From Hevea brasiliensis (Eukaryota; Streptophyta; Magnoliopsida; Malpighiales; Euphorbiaceae): a stretch of 64,000 bases of DNA. Shown piece by piece: positions 46,901-58,461 of the stretch (its first letter is position 1; every line of letters starts with the position of its first letter). Where the stretch lies: contig NC_079501.1 of assembly GCF_030052815.1 (NCBI RefSeq), positions 84,019,849 through 84,083,848 on the forward strand, given 5' to 3'. Position numbers and translations under genes: made by a program. The notes below the pieces were generated by a model. It saw only the letters and a list, made by a program, of their open reading frames with translations. It was not told the origin of the DNA and made no database searches.

Positions 46901-49900
46901 TATATGCCATCTTCTTTTCTATCATTCCTTTTGTTTGTGTGCCACACCTTAATCCCTATGTTCCTTTTTCTTGTGTGAATGTGTTTTTCCATGTATTAAT
47001 TGTTATTACGTCCTTTGATAGTTTTTACCACAAATTTGGTTTGAATAGGGTTTAATTGACAAAAGTTCTTGTATTGGCAATTTTTTAGGAAAGAAATCAT
47101 GTTTTGGACGTTAGTCATGCTATTTTTCTTATAGGATCAAGAATGATGATAAGTTGATTCAAGCAGAGGGTGTGGAGTCTCTTTCAGAGGTCGAACTTCG
47201 TGAAGAATGTAGGGAGCGAGGCATGCTCGGTTTGTTATCGGTTGAAGAAATGCGGCAACAGGTTTTTGCGTTTGGCCTTTTTGCTTGTTTTGTTTCCAGA
47301 TAGATTTTCTAGGATCTATTCAGTTTGCCACTAGGTTTAATAATATGATATTTGCTTATAATGATCAGCATAAACATAGGGTTGGTGCATGCTTATGTTG
47401 TACCAGTAAACATTGCATTGGTGTATGCTTATCTTGAATTGTTAACTTCCATTCCCTGCTTCATAATTCCATACTTCCAGCATTCTGAATGTGATAAAAA
47501 AACTTTTTGGAAAAGGATTTAGGCTTCTTTTGGAAAAAAATCATTTGTAAGAAAAGAATTTAAGTGAATTCTCACACAATCATATTACTTTTAGCATGAT
47601 TTCTGTTTCTCATAAGATGAATTCTTTTTCTAAGTTAAAAGAATTGAATTCTTTCAACTATTAGGTTTCTAAATATGAGAATTGACAAAAAAGAAATCAA
47701 TTGAATTTTTGCAAATTTCTAGTTTCCAAACAGGCTGTTAATAGGCATGCAAGATCACGAAATGTTATCAATTACTAAAAATAGTACATAAATTTTCTTA
47801 TCTTGTTAAATAATTTCAATTGGTTAAGGATTGGGGTGTTTAAACTGAAATCCTATCCATTAATTTGTCAAGTTCTCGATCTTTATATACAGCTTCGTGA
47901 TTGGTTGGATCTGTCTCTCAGTCACTCTGTTCCATCTTCCCTTATGATCCTTTCAAGGTAATCTGAAGTCCTCTGTTAATCCTGTTTTTTGCCACCTCTT
48001 TCATTTAAAACTTCATCCTCCTCTGTATATTCTAATTTTCAAATGCATCTAAGTTTTCTGCTCTGAATCATATGCAGGGCCTTTACCGTGTCTGGAAAAG
48101 TGAAACCAGAGGAAGCTGTTCAAGCAACGCTGTCTTCCCTGCCTGATGAGGTTGTGGATACTGTTGGTGTTACATCATTGCCATCAGAGGATTCTGTTTC
48201 TGAAAGGAGGAGGAAGCTGGAGTATCTTGAGATGCAGGAAGATCTGATCAAGGTTGAATTTGGTCGTATTTAGATTGATGTTCTTAGTGACATAAGAGCC
48301 TTCTTAATTGCTTTTGAAATTCAAGAGAATACATTGTGGTGTTCTATTAGGACTGGTCTATAATTAGACATTTTGGTATTGATTGTGGTTAATGTTGTGT
48401 CAAAAAGGGGATAATTTGAATATTGTTAATAAAATCTTAATGCGGTCTATGATAAGTCCTAACCTTGGGTTGAGATATGGCCTTCAACCTTCACTTTTTC
48501 GAAAAGGAGCCTCAGAGCATCTTGAGACTTGAGTGCATCTTTTGAGTTACTTAAGTTAGTTTTACATTGATAATTTGCAGGAGGAGGAAGAAAAAGAGGA
48601 AGAGGAGCTTTCCAGAATGAAAGAATCTAAAGTTAATCAGGAGGATGTGGTGCTGAAAGAGATGATTACACCAACAGCACGTGAAGCACAAGAACTGGCT
48701 AGAGCAAGAACATTGGAGAAACAAGAGCAGCTTTGTGAACTTAGTTGTGCACTTGCAGTTTTAGCTTCAGCATCTGTAAGGACTGGGAATTTGAAAATTT
48801 TTATTGATCAAGGTTTTGATACTTTTGCAAGTCCTCTTAGGTAGACCTGGCCGGGCAGTCCAGTCTGGTTTGCTTTTGATCAAATCCGATGATTGAAATT
48901 TTTTAAATTTTTTTCTTTTTATTTTTAATGAAAAAATTGGTTTTGGCCTGAAATGTACTGACCAGTTCTGGTTTCAAATCAGACCATGGCCTGGTCTACT
49001 CTCATGAATGGGCAGATTGGGTCACAGAAAGTTGTTGGTCAAGGCCTTGAGGCCCTGCTAATTGCATGGGACTGGCTGGGTCAATTTAACTTTATATGGT
49101 TTACCTGTATAAAAGCCCAACACTTCTGGATGCGGTTTCCATTTTTTTAAGAAAGCAAATAGGATGAATGTTAATTGTTTAGTTTTTCATAGTAAGCCTT
49201 TTGATCTTCTCTGTTTTTTGATTTCTATTTTCTTTTAATCTTGCAGTCAGTGAGTAGAGAACGTGAAGAGTTCTTAAACCTAGTCAATAAGGAGGTATTT
49301 TGAACATTGAATATCTACATTGTACAGCTCTTTTACTTGATTTTTCAATTACAAAGAATAGCATTTTCCTCTGTGCTTAATATTGATTGTGTATCTGCTA
49401 GGGAAGTCAACTAAACAGCTTTCTAGGTACTAGGCTTTACTTTTAGGCTCGGGAAACTTATATTTCTAACAAAGTATGTTTTCAGATAGAGCTTTACAAT
49501 AGCATGGTAGAGAAGGAGGGCACAGATGGTGAAAAAGAGGCCATTAGGGCTTATAAAGCAGCCCGAGATGAAAGTGATCATGCTTCTGAAGTGGATGAGC
49601 GTGACAATATTTCTTCAGCACTAATAGAAAAGGCAAGAACTATGGATTCCATTACCATTTCATCATCTGTTAGCAAATTTTAGTGCGTAGCTGTTATTAA
49701 CTGTTATAGTCATTAATTGTACTCCAGGTTGATGCCATGCTGCAAAAACTTGAGAAGGAAATTGATGATGTAGATGCTAAAATTGGTGATCATTGGAGAC
49801 TACTAGACAGGTGCATCATCATTTATTATCTTTCATCTTTTTGGTTGTACTCTGCTCACTATAATAGTTTTCTGTGTGCTCACCTCATATTCTTACATCT

Positions 49901-51719
49901 GATGAAAGAACATATGGTGGTTCTTGGTAGCATGAAAGTATTCTGGCCATTTGGGGCACGTGGTTGTTAATGACTGTTATGTACAAGGGAGGAAAGCAAT
50001 CACAAGGAATAGAATAAGGAATGCCCTTCGAATCAGCACGAAAGTTTTTAAACTAGGAAAGGCCTCTCAAGCATAAATTGGAGTGGGGAATTCATTGGCT
50101 CAAGTTTGGTCCCATTTGGTTTACCAAGAAATAGAATTGGAATAGGAAACAAGTCATATAATCCTGATCTTTTTTATTAGGAGCCTTTAACAAGATAGTA
50201 ATTTCATTTCTATTTGATTTTAGGAGTCTAATTATATGAATCTTTTATTTCATTCCAGGTTTACTATATGGATACTTAGAAGTTGCATTAGATGCCATAT
50301 CAGTGCATTAGATGTTGAAAAAAAAAAAAAAACTATCCTACTTCAACATATTTGGAAAAAAATGATGAAATAATTAAAAATTCTTCATGCTTGTTGTTGC
50401 TAACCTTTCCCATGCTCGAGGACACTAATGAAATGGAATGAAAAGTGATAAGATCTTCTACTGGATGTTGATATTGCAAGTCGAGTTGATTAGAATCATC
50501 AAAAGAATGATTCTTTGGTTATCTTTCAGGCATTTATCTGGAGGAATCAATTTCCTATTCGGCTGTTTGTGTGATTATTTCTCTGTTTTTGTTCTTGTTC
50601 ATTTCTTTATTTCAATGGCTGTCCTTAATATTTGTGGATTGTTTGATATGCACTTGAATTTATAATTAGAGTCATATCACGATTTCAAATAACGGTCATT
50701 ACTTTTATAGCCACTGCTGTGTAAATATTTTGTGGGTCCATGACTTTTACAGCCATTATTTATTGGATTTAAAGTAGGTAACAGCTGTTATTCTAACCTC
50801 TTGTTTGTTTGTTTGTTTTTCTGTACCATATTTTACGTTAAAACAGTAGTTAAATCTCTTATAACTACTTAAAGCCGACTTAGTTTTCTTGTCTAAATTT
50901 CAATTCTTGCTTACAAGAAATTTGGGCCTTCTTAGGTTTCTTTATTTTTTGGAAGAATGCAAGTTAAAAACAATTATTTTTAGGTTCACTTTTTTATTTT
51001 ATTTATTTATTTTTACAAATTATTTTTGGAGTCATGGCATTCTGCGATGATATGACAGGTGAAAATTTGAAGCTCTTTGTTTTTTGGTCTGAGCTTGACT
51101 GATAATTCACAAATATAAATCATGACTTGAATTTTTAATTTTTGCATTTTATGTTCATATTCAGTTGGATTCTTAAAAGTTTACACAAAATTTTGCAAAT
51201 CTATTCATTTTTATAAAAAAGCCGCTTGATGGCCATGACCATTATATTATGTTTGTGATGGCTGTTCTATGACATGACATGCTATACTGACTGTACGTGT
51301 GGCTGCAACTGCTACTGCAATTTAAAGCAATGGTTCATGTTGTGATATTGTTTTTGTGCAGGGATTATGATGGCAAAGTTACACCTGAAGAGGTAGCGGC
51401 TGCTGCTATATATTTGAAGGATACATTAGACAAGGAAGGCGTTCAAGAACTCATCAGCAATCTTTCCAAAGATGGAGGTCAGCCAATCATTCCACTCCCT
51501 CTCTCTCAATCTGTTGTGTTGATGTTCATATATCTGCATGATTGCGTATATCAGTGTATGCTTTGATATTTATCTTTCATTGTTTTCTGAGCATTATATT
51601 TGTTTACCTAATGTAACTTCTACTTTCATTAAATTCTTTGAACAGATGGGAAGATTCTTGTCGAAGACATTGTCAAATTGGGCAGTCGAATGGAAGATGG
51701 CAACAACAGCGCCGAATAG
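43938..51719 (+). CDS. LETM1: LETM1 and EF-hand domain protein, mitochondrial, 14 coding exons
   Basis: Inner-membrane protein of mitochondria. The family acts in K+/H+ or Ca2+/H+ exchange and organelle volume control. Exons: 43938-44521, 44635-44947, 46096-46242, 46341-46429, 46554-46646, 47135-47261, 47893-47957, 48078-48252, 48581-48775, 49247-49294, 49486-49632, 49728-49810, 51362-51477, 51646-51719. All phases agree and give 751 residues, near the plant family length. Features: Arg-rich presequence ([11 protein letters not shown]); LETM1 core from about residue 195 ([14 protein letters not shown]) with one membrane span near 259-284 containing conserved prolines; ribosome-binding-like helical region ([40 protein letters not shown]); coiled coil rich in Glu/Lys; and a canonical EF-hand loop at 688-699 ([12 protein letters not shown]). 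A second loop at 724-735 is degenerate (Ser at position 1, Asp at 12). Intron 11 uses a GC donor. Intact and probably expressed. Confidence 0.94.
45105..45420 (+). mobile_element. 3' end of an RTE-type LINE in LETM1 intron 2
   Basis: Degraded frame reads [20 protein letters not shown], then [20 protein letters not shown] and DLTQNHLE, the C-terminal tail of plant RTE-like LINE polyproteins (LRWFGHV...RGRPK-TW). It ends in a simple tail of TTGAG repeats (45394-45420) rather than poly(A), as RTE elements do. It is 5' truncated, as usual for LINE insertions, and lies in the sense orientation of the gene. Confidence 0.85.
47518..47742. mobile_element. MITE-like insertion in LETM1 intron 6
   Basis: Imperfect inverted ends (ggcttcttttggaaa and tttccaaacaggct) enclose about 200 AT-rich bases with several internal inverted GAATTC-like words. 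No clear target duplication. Moderate evidence only. Confidence 0.4.
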
Positions 51720-51865
51720 TGGAAGTTGGATATTTCATACAACTTCTCATTCATTCTATTTTCCTGATGCTAATACCTGCCTAATCAGGATTTTAGTTGG
51801 CTGATCAAGAGCATGCTTTCAATTTCTCGATGTTGGCCTCCATACCTAGGTACTATTTTGGAGTC

Positions 51866-51902
<37 letters not shown>

Positions 51903-52599
51903 ACTTTAGATTCTTATCATCCTGATGAGATTGCAGATTGCATGTTTTTACTAGTGCTGTAAAAATTAATGATGATACACAAGAACTAAATATATATGTA
52001 TACAGAAAAAGACATTGAAGCCTTAATATTAGGCTATTCAGTTATATATATGTAATTGTGGTAATTAGTTTCTTTTGTCCATTCTGTGCATCACATTTCG
52101 ATGAATCTGGTTGAATTTGCTGTTAGTGAAGTTCATTAGTGTTATTATTATTTTTTTAATTTTTAATAGAATAGGCAGACAAATATAGAACACACACACA
52201 ATTGCATACATAGGTGTAATATTGCATTCGGTTTGCACTGTTGGATCATAATTCAAATCATGGAAAACATATCTAAAATTTAAACCAAATTAATCCTTAA
52301 GTAGTTGTATTAGTGGTGTCTTTCAATTTTAATTTTTATCATAAAATTTCTTAAATTTTAATTTAAATATTATTGAAATCCTTATGACTTGCCATCATTG
52401 TTTTATAGTTTTGACTTGTTCTTTATTTTTACTCAAGGTTCTTCGACTTTAATTTATATTACAAAATTTTTATATTTCAATATAGTATATTTTTCTTTGA
52501 AATTTTATAAAAATATTTATAATAAATTTCTTTCAAACTTTTATAGTTATTTTAAAATTTTAAAATTTTATTTATTTCTATTTATTTGTAGAAATAGTG
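51720..52599. other. LETM1 3' flank with (TA)n tract
   Basis: The 3' untranslated region should lie within the first few hundred bases after the stop. A TA tract (51868-51900) and AT-rich DNA follow. No gene is seen. Confidence 0.5.
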
Positions 52600-54250
52600 T
52601 AATACACATGCTAAGTAGAAGACAAGGGAGTTGGCAACGGATTTATGGATTTTATTTTTGTCGCTGAAGGCTTCAACAACAGATTTTTGACGGACTACAA
52701 GTCGTCTTTGATGCCTTATCACTAATTTTTCTAACAAAAAATTTGCCGTCGTCGTTGAATTTAATGATAGAATTGCTAACGTTATATCACCATCGCTAAT
52801 ATTAGTGATGGGAAAGGTCATCACATCGCTAATATTAGTGATAGCAAAGGTCATCACTACAAGTAACGCCGTTGCTAAAATGCCAGTACAAACTCTGTTA
52901 GTAATTTGTAAGGAAACAATCGCTAAATCTCAACAATTAGTAACTAATTTATCAAAAAATTTACTATTTTTTTTTTTAAATAATCCATTATAAATCTGTC
53001 GCAATTCTTACATTTTCTATCAATAACTTTATTTTTTTTTAATTTCTTATATTTTTCCAAAAAAGTTATCACGACAATCCATAAATAAATATAACAAGCC
53101 AATTATAATATTCTCAATCAATATAATTAAAATGCATATATTAATAAAATTAATAAAATCCACACAAAATACCTATTATATATAGAAAAGTAAATTAAAA
53201 TATGATCAGATTCATAAAAAAGTAATATAATTTCATACATAATAAGATCTCTAAAGGCAAAGATAAATAATATAATCAATGATCTGTATAGTTCTGTGAA
53301 GGTGTATAGTCTAAAGTGGTTGGCTGTGAAGATGCTACAGCATGAGTCCCTTGTGTGGACATAAACTCCTTTCGCGCCTCTTTCAGTATCTCATTTTGGT
53401 TTGATTTTCTTATATCAGCTGCCTCATTATAGTTTGATATTTCTTGCTAACAACTGCTTAACTTGCTCTATGGATATCATACACCGATAAAATGACCTAG
53501 AATGAGCTAATGTGCATGAGTAGGAGATAAATGATCCAGGAATTTGGGATTTTCCAATCTCAGAATATGTGAATAGCAAACACATTTATCATGTCTTGTA
53601 ATTCAATACAACTTAATGACAATTGAAAAAGATTGAAGGATATTATGTTGAAACTAAAATTTGGAAATTAACCTACATCGATTTGTCGTGATTTGTCAAT
53701 AATAAGTACCCTTCAATACCCTTTTTGGTGTGAGTTGAGTGAAAAACTTCAACCTGATTTGGTAGCATACCTAGCTTCTTTGTCTACAAAACAAAAATTA
53801 TTATATTATGTAACAACCAAAATATATACTTAACATTTATATAACCAATAATATACACAACTACAATTAAAATAATAACTAAATTTTAAAAAATCATACT
53901 AGCTGATCCTTAGGTATCTCAATTTTCAATGAACCACTAGAATGTTTTGTTATAGATCCATCTTTTTAGTTGTTCAACTAATTTTAGCAGCCTGTGACTT
54001 CTTTTGCCGCTCTGGCTACTCCAATGGGCCATAAGATTTTTCCATATCTCTAATTTCATCCACTTCGATCCTAGATCGTGCAAAAAGGCAATATTAATCA
54101 TATTGTGCTTCACCAACATTTAATTCTTGACTTTGTTGAGAATATCCTGAAATCAAGCCTTCACAACCTTATCCTAAGCAAGATGCACATTCTTCTTTTC
54201 AATCTCATCCCACATGTAAAGGCCCTACAAATTTTATTGTTAGATGGTAT
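52600..54250 (-). pseudogene. CACTA (En/Spm) transposon remnant with Transposase_24-like fragment
   Basis: Minus-strand pieces match the plant Ptta/En-Spm transposase-associated domain: SKWMKLEIWKNLMAHWSS near 54050, then a frame-broken QKKSQAAKIS..TTKKMD stretch, KIEIPKDQLV, and after a gap KLGMLPNQVEVFHSTHTKKG near 53740. A CACTACAAG end, characteristic of CACTA termini, is at 52855. The bases around it hold repeated TCGCTAATATTAGTGAT words typical of sub-terminal repeats. The opposite end (CTTGTAGTG) was not found. The TNPD-type transposase itself is absent, so this is a decayed fragment. Confidence 0.65.
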
Positions 54251-54465
54251 AAATCATGCCATACTAAATGAAAACCCTAAATAACAAGTATTTTTCATTA
54301 AAAATTGGCAACATTTCGACTATATTTCAAACATTTGACAACAAAAAAACACAACCTGTTGAAAAGACATTTATATCTAGTTGCTGATATATCCAATTAC
54401 GATCTAGGGTTATGATGAATTTGTTCTAAAATTCAAACATTTGAGGTACAAAAAATTAGACTAAG

Positions 54466-54670
54466 GGCCTATTTGGCATTATTGTTGAGAAAAATATTTT
54501 TTTAAATATACTAGTTAGAGAGTATTAAAAAAAAATTTTAAAATTAAATTTGATAAGTTTTAGTCATAAGAATATTAGAAAAACAAAAAAACTTTTTTTC
54601 AATAGTATCTAAAATAGTTTTTTTTCCCTGAAAAGCAACTTAGGCGCTTCAACGTTAACACCAAACAGAC
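54466..54670. mobile_element. MITE related to 41418-41643
   Basis: 205 bases beginning ggcctatttgg and ending ccaaacagac, flanked by ACTAAG (54460-54465) and ACTAAT (54671-54676), a nearly preserved duplication. The interior shares actagtta-agagtatta and aaattaaattt-ata-gttttagt-ataagaa with the copy upstream of LETM1. Confidence 0.75.
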
Positions 54671-54676
54671 ACTAAT

Positions 54677-55047
54677 GCCCTATTCGGCAACAACTTTTAA
54701 GGTAATATTTAGTGTTTTGACTAGAGTCAAACACTACCTATCATATTTATACTATTCGGTGGCATAATATTTGTACTGGTGTTTAGAGATTGAGGGAGTA
54801 GTTCATAAAAAACTACCTCTCCTAGCTTTTAGAGGTTAAAGTAGTATGTTGACTAGAGTCAACAAGATGATATCACTATTTTTATATTTAACAGCTAATC
54901 CAATAGTTATTTTTACCGAACACTCCTACTTTAATAGCTATATAAATAACTAACCATTAAAAACTAATATCTAATAGCTAATAGCTAGTAAAACAGCTAA
55001 TAGTTATTAAAATAACTACTATAATAGCTAATATTGCTGAATAGGGC
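54677..55047. mobile_element. Second MITE, directly adjacent
   Basis: 371 bases with 14-base inverted ends gccctattcggcaa / ttgctgaatagggc (one mismatch). The interior is full of AATAGCTA words (54960-55030). It starts immediately after the flank of the preceding MITE. No coding capacity. Confidence 0.78.
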
Positions 55048-55095
55048 CTAAATTTAATGGCATGTTTTGCAAAACTTATACCCCAAGAAATGGAT

Positions 55096-55115
55096 GGAGA
55101 GAGAGAGAGAGAGAG
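55096..55115. repeat. (GA)n microsatellite
   Basis: Ten GA dinucleotides in AT-rich non-coding DNA. Confidence 0.9.
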
Positions 55116-56036
55116 TTAATGGAGATTTAAATTCATCATTGGATTTCAATAAAAAGAAAAACAAATATCTTTTTATAAATTATATTGGCATATATAGATT
55201 AACTTAAAGTTTAAAAGAAAAGTAAACATGGTATATTAACATTAATAGAAAATTTAATATATTATTGAGCTAGTTATTGAGAAAAAAAAAAGTATGAAGG
55301 ATAGCTAGCTTTAGTGAAGTCTAAAATTATCTTTATATTTGAAAAAAATAGCTTTCTAATATTTTAATTTAAACAATCTTAAAACATATAATTCACTAAA
55401 GAAATTAAAAAAAAATACAAAAATAGGGGAAAAAAGCTATTTTAATCCAAGTAGCAAAATGTAAAATTATTAACTTGGGTCAAACTAGTTTATCATCCAA
55501 TGCTTGATGTAGGTAAGTTGATAACCTTTAATATAAGCACAAAAATGAAAATTGAAAAAAAAATATAGTTTGAGATGCATAAACTGGGTTATATTTAAGT
55601 ATAAAGATTGAATAAAAGTATAACTTAGTCTGCACTTCCAAGTCAAGTAAGGTAGACTTTATAGTTGTCAACTAAGACCATATAATAAGCAAGTCACATT
55701 TATCAAGTCATAGCTTTATATTTATTAAAATTGTCCTATGTAATTTTGTTAGTAAATCTTGGTGAACTTGCATGATTTGGGTTGTTGGAAATAGGGGCTA
55801 AGTACATACACATTGGGAAAGCAAATCATGCCTTTTTGACCCAAAATTTGGAGTAACTTACATGAAAAGGATTTTATAGCACAATAGGAAAATAGTTGAA
55901 AAATCTCATAAATAGGATTTGATTCAAATTTTATAAAAGAGGCATCAAAGGGCAGATATATTAACCTTAATATTTGATTTGGTGGGATAGTGATATAGGA
56001 TTTTTGTAGGATACAGTTAAATTATTAGTGGGAAGC
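55116..56036. other. No gene seen
   Basis: AT-rich sequence between the MITE pair and the Copia LTR. I find no coding frame or recognisable repeat; part may be a longer Copia LTR. Confidence 0.4.
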
Positions 56037-56217
56037 TTTGTTATTAAGCTAGCACAATTAGTTAGAAGTTTGTTATAGATATAGCTAAGCTGGAAGCAAG
56101 TGGTTAAGAGTTGTTGCACACTTAAACCGCATGCAGCCTTGTATATAAAGCAACAAATATTTGTTTTCTCTCATTTCTTTATTCTTTGCTTTTTCTCTAT
56201 TTTCTTTTTATATTGCA
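56037..56217 (+). mobile_element. Probable Copia 5' LTR (or its end)
   Basis: Ends attgca four bases before the primer-binding site and contains tgtatataaagcaac (56141-56155), a TATA-like promoter element, followed by a pyrimidine-rich leader. A TGTTATTAAG start near 56038 gives a short LTR of about 180 bases. The true left edge may lie further upstream. The 3' LTR is missing. Confidence 0.5.
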
Positions 56218-56220
56218 AAA

Positions 56221-56232
56221 TGGTATCATAGC
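56221..56232 (+). other. Mutated tRNA-iMet primer-binding site
   Basis: TGGTATCATAGC, one base different from the standard TGGTATCAGAGC, placed between the Copia LTR end and the gag start at 56314. Confidence 0.8.
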
Positions 56233-56313
56233 GTGTATTTCCTGTGTAGAAATTCTCATAGCCCTAATTGATATTCTTTTTGTAGCGTTTTCATACTCTA
56301 ATAGCAGAGATCG

Positions 56314-58195
56314 ATGAATTCAAAATTTGAGAACATGAGTGATATTAGAGTCTCGGTGAATCAATCCATGGAAGAATCCTTTTGTTTGCAAACCTTGAAC
56401 AACCTAGGGATGATTCTAGTGAGTGCACCATTGAATGGTGTAAATTACTTGACCTGGAGTAGATCGATGATTATCACTTTGTGCGCAAAGGATGAAGTGG
56501 GATTTATCACTGGTAAAATCGTAAAACCTGATGTGAAATCTCCTTTGATTGAAAAATGGAGGCGTATGGATTGTATGGTTATATCTTGGATAATCAATTC
56601 TACTTCAAAAGAATTAGCAGAAGCTTTCTTGTATATTTCCACTACTAAAGATCTATGGAGTGAGTTACAACAACATTTTTGGAGGAAGTAATGGACCTTT
56701 GCTATACAATATCAAGAGAGATATTGGTTCTTTTGTGCAAGGTAGCATGTCATTGGTGGTTTACTTTACTAAACTCAAGAAAATGTGGGATTAATTATAG
56801 GTTTTCAAATCTTTCATTGTGTACGTGTAATGGTTATACTTGTGATGCATCTAAAGCAATTGCTGAATTTGATTAAAATGACAAACTAATCCAATTTTCA
56901 ATGGGTCTTGTGAAGAATATGATCATGTAAAGAATTAGATCTTGCTCATAGATTCGTTGCCTTATGCAAATAAGGCTTATTCACTGGCCTTGTGAGTGGA
57001 GAAGAAAAGGGAAGTGCACAATGCATCTGTCGAGGCTAGTGAAAAACGTTGCTATGATGGTGAAAGTGGTTTGGGAGGAAAGAATTTGGTGGTAGTAAAG
57101 CAAGTTTTCGAAGAAAAGGGAAAAGAAGGAGGATCACTATTGTACACATTGCAACCTAATTGGTCATGTGAAGGATACTTGCTTCAAACTTCATGGTTAT
57201 CCAAATTGGGTTTAAGATTTTAAATAGAAAAAATATGGCAAATCTTAAGCTTACATGGCTATACATGATGCTTCTTTTAATAATGCTAGAACCAATGCAG
57301 TAAAGAAACCTGATGAGTGGGGCAAAGACTTTTATATTATAGTACAAATGGAGGTAGCTAAATGCATGAAGGGTAAAGCACATGTTAAAGATAATTGTCA
57401 AAATTTTTCTGGATTTGTTGGTTTTGCAAGTATGTGTACAACTCATTGCCTTCTTAGCTCAAAGAATGACTTAAAAGGCAAGTGGATCGTAAATACGGGT
57501 GCATCAGCACATATGATTTCCAACCCAATGGTCTTTGACCTAAATTAGCATTTTATCACCAATCCCAATGTTACCTACCTAATGGTTCTATACAATGTGT
57601 GGATAAATAGGAACAATTACTTTACACCTAAGGTTAAAACTAGCAAAAGTTTTCTACATTCTTGAATTTCAATATAATCTTTTATCTATTAGTCAACTTG
57701 CTGCCACATTCCATATCATTATTATCTTTTATCCTAAATATTGTATTTTATAGGACCAATGGACTAATGATGTGGTTGCTTATGGGAGAATGTGAGGAGG
57801 TCTCCATAAGTTGGATAGCACAACAATCTCTTTATTTAGACAATTTCTACCTCATCCTTTATCTGAAACCCATACTAGTATTGTTGCTACTTGTACTTCA
57901 TCAACCAATATAAGTGCAAATATAAATAAAGGCTATCCCGCTTCTACTTCATTATGGCATTACAAAATGGGACATGCTTCTCCTATTGCACTCAATCACA
58001 TACCACAATTGCTTTTACTACATATGTGCATGATTATGTTGTATGTCATATATCAAAACAACATCAATTACCATTTATGGTTAGTCACACATGTTTTGAA
58101 TTACCTTTCCAGCTGGTGCATATTGACTTATGGGGCCCTCATAAAGTGCATTCCCTTAATAATGCCAACTATATGTTGAACTTGGTGGATGACTA
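56314..58195 (+). pseudogene. Truncated Copia gag-pol
   Basis: Gag (56314-56691) has the Copia gag polyprotein pattern NGVNYLTWSRSMIITL, then KWRRMDCMVISWI. It is followed after frame breaks by a zinc-knuckle region (about 57140-57180), protease (KWIVNTGASAHMISNP, 57480-57530), the gag-pre-integrase motif SLWHYKMGHAS (about 57947-57980) and the start of integrase (FQLVHIDLWGPHKVHSLNNA, about 58110-58170). The catalytic protease Asp is Asn here (NTGA instead of DTGA). The reading stops at about 58195, where sequence of the hAT neighbourhood begins. RT, RNase H and the 3' LTR are absent. Dead by truncation and several shifts. Confidence 0.87.
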
Positions 58196-58461
58196 TAACC
58201 TGTGTTATTCGAACTCGGGTACAGGTGTTGGAAATGGATACATATCCATGTGTCCGACAAGTAAACTTCCTAAATAGAAAATATAGGAATGTGGATCCAA
58301 ATTTAGACATGAGCACTTGGATATGTTACGCAAATAAAATAAAATAAAATAAAAGATATAAAAATATATAATAATAACTATTGTCTAGATAAATCATCAA
58401 TATCCAAAATACAACCAAATCCATAAATAAATAAACAACTATTGTTTAGATAGGCAAGTTA
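58196..58461. other. Junction sequence between Copia and hAT relics
   Basis: Contains an imperfect palindromic piece, gtgttggaaatggatacatatccatgtgtccgac split across 58225-58258. No gene. It probably includes the 3' end of the hAT element. Confidence 0.4.

Noticed and set aside
58225..58258. The palindrome-like ggatacatatcc stretch as a hAT terminal repeat.
   Set aside because: No partner was found at the other end of the hAT gene, and it does not fit an 8-bp duplication.
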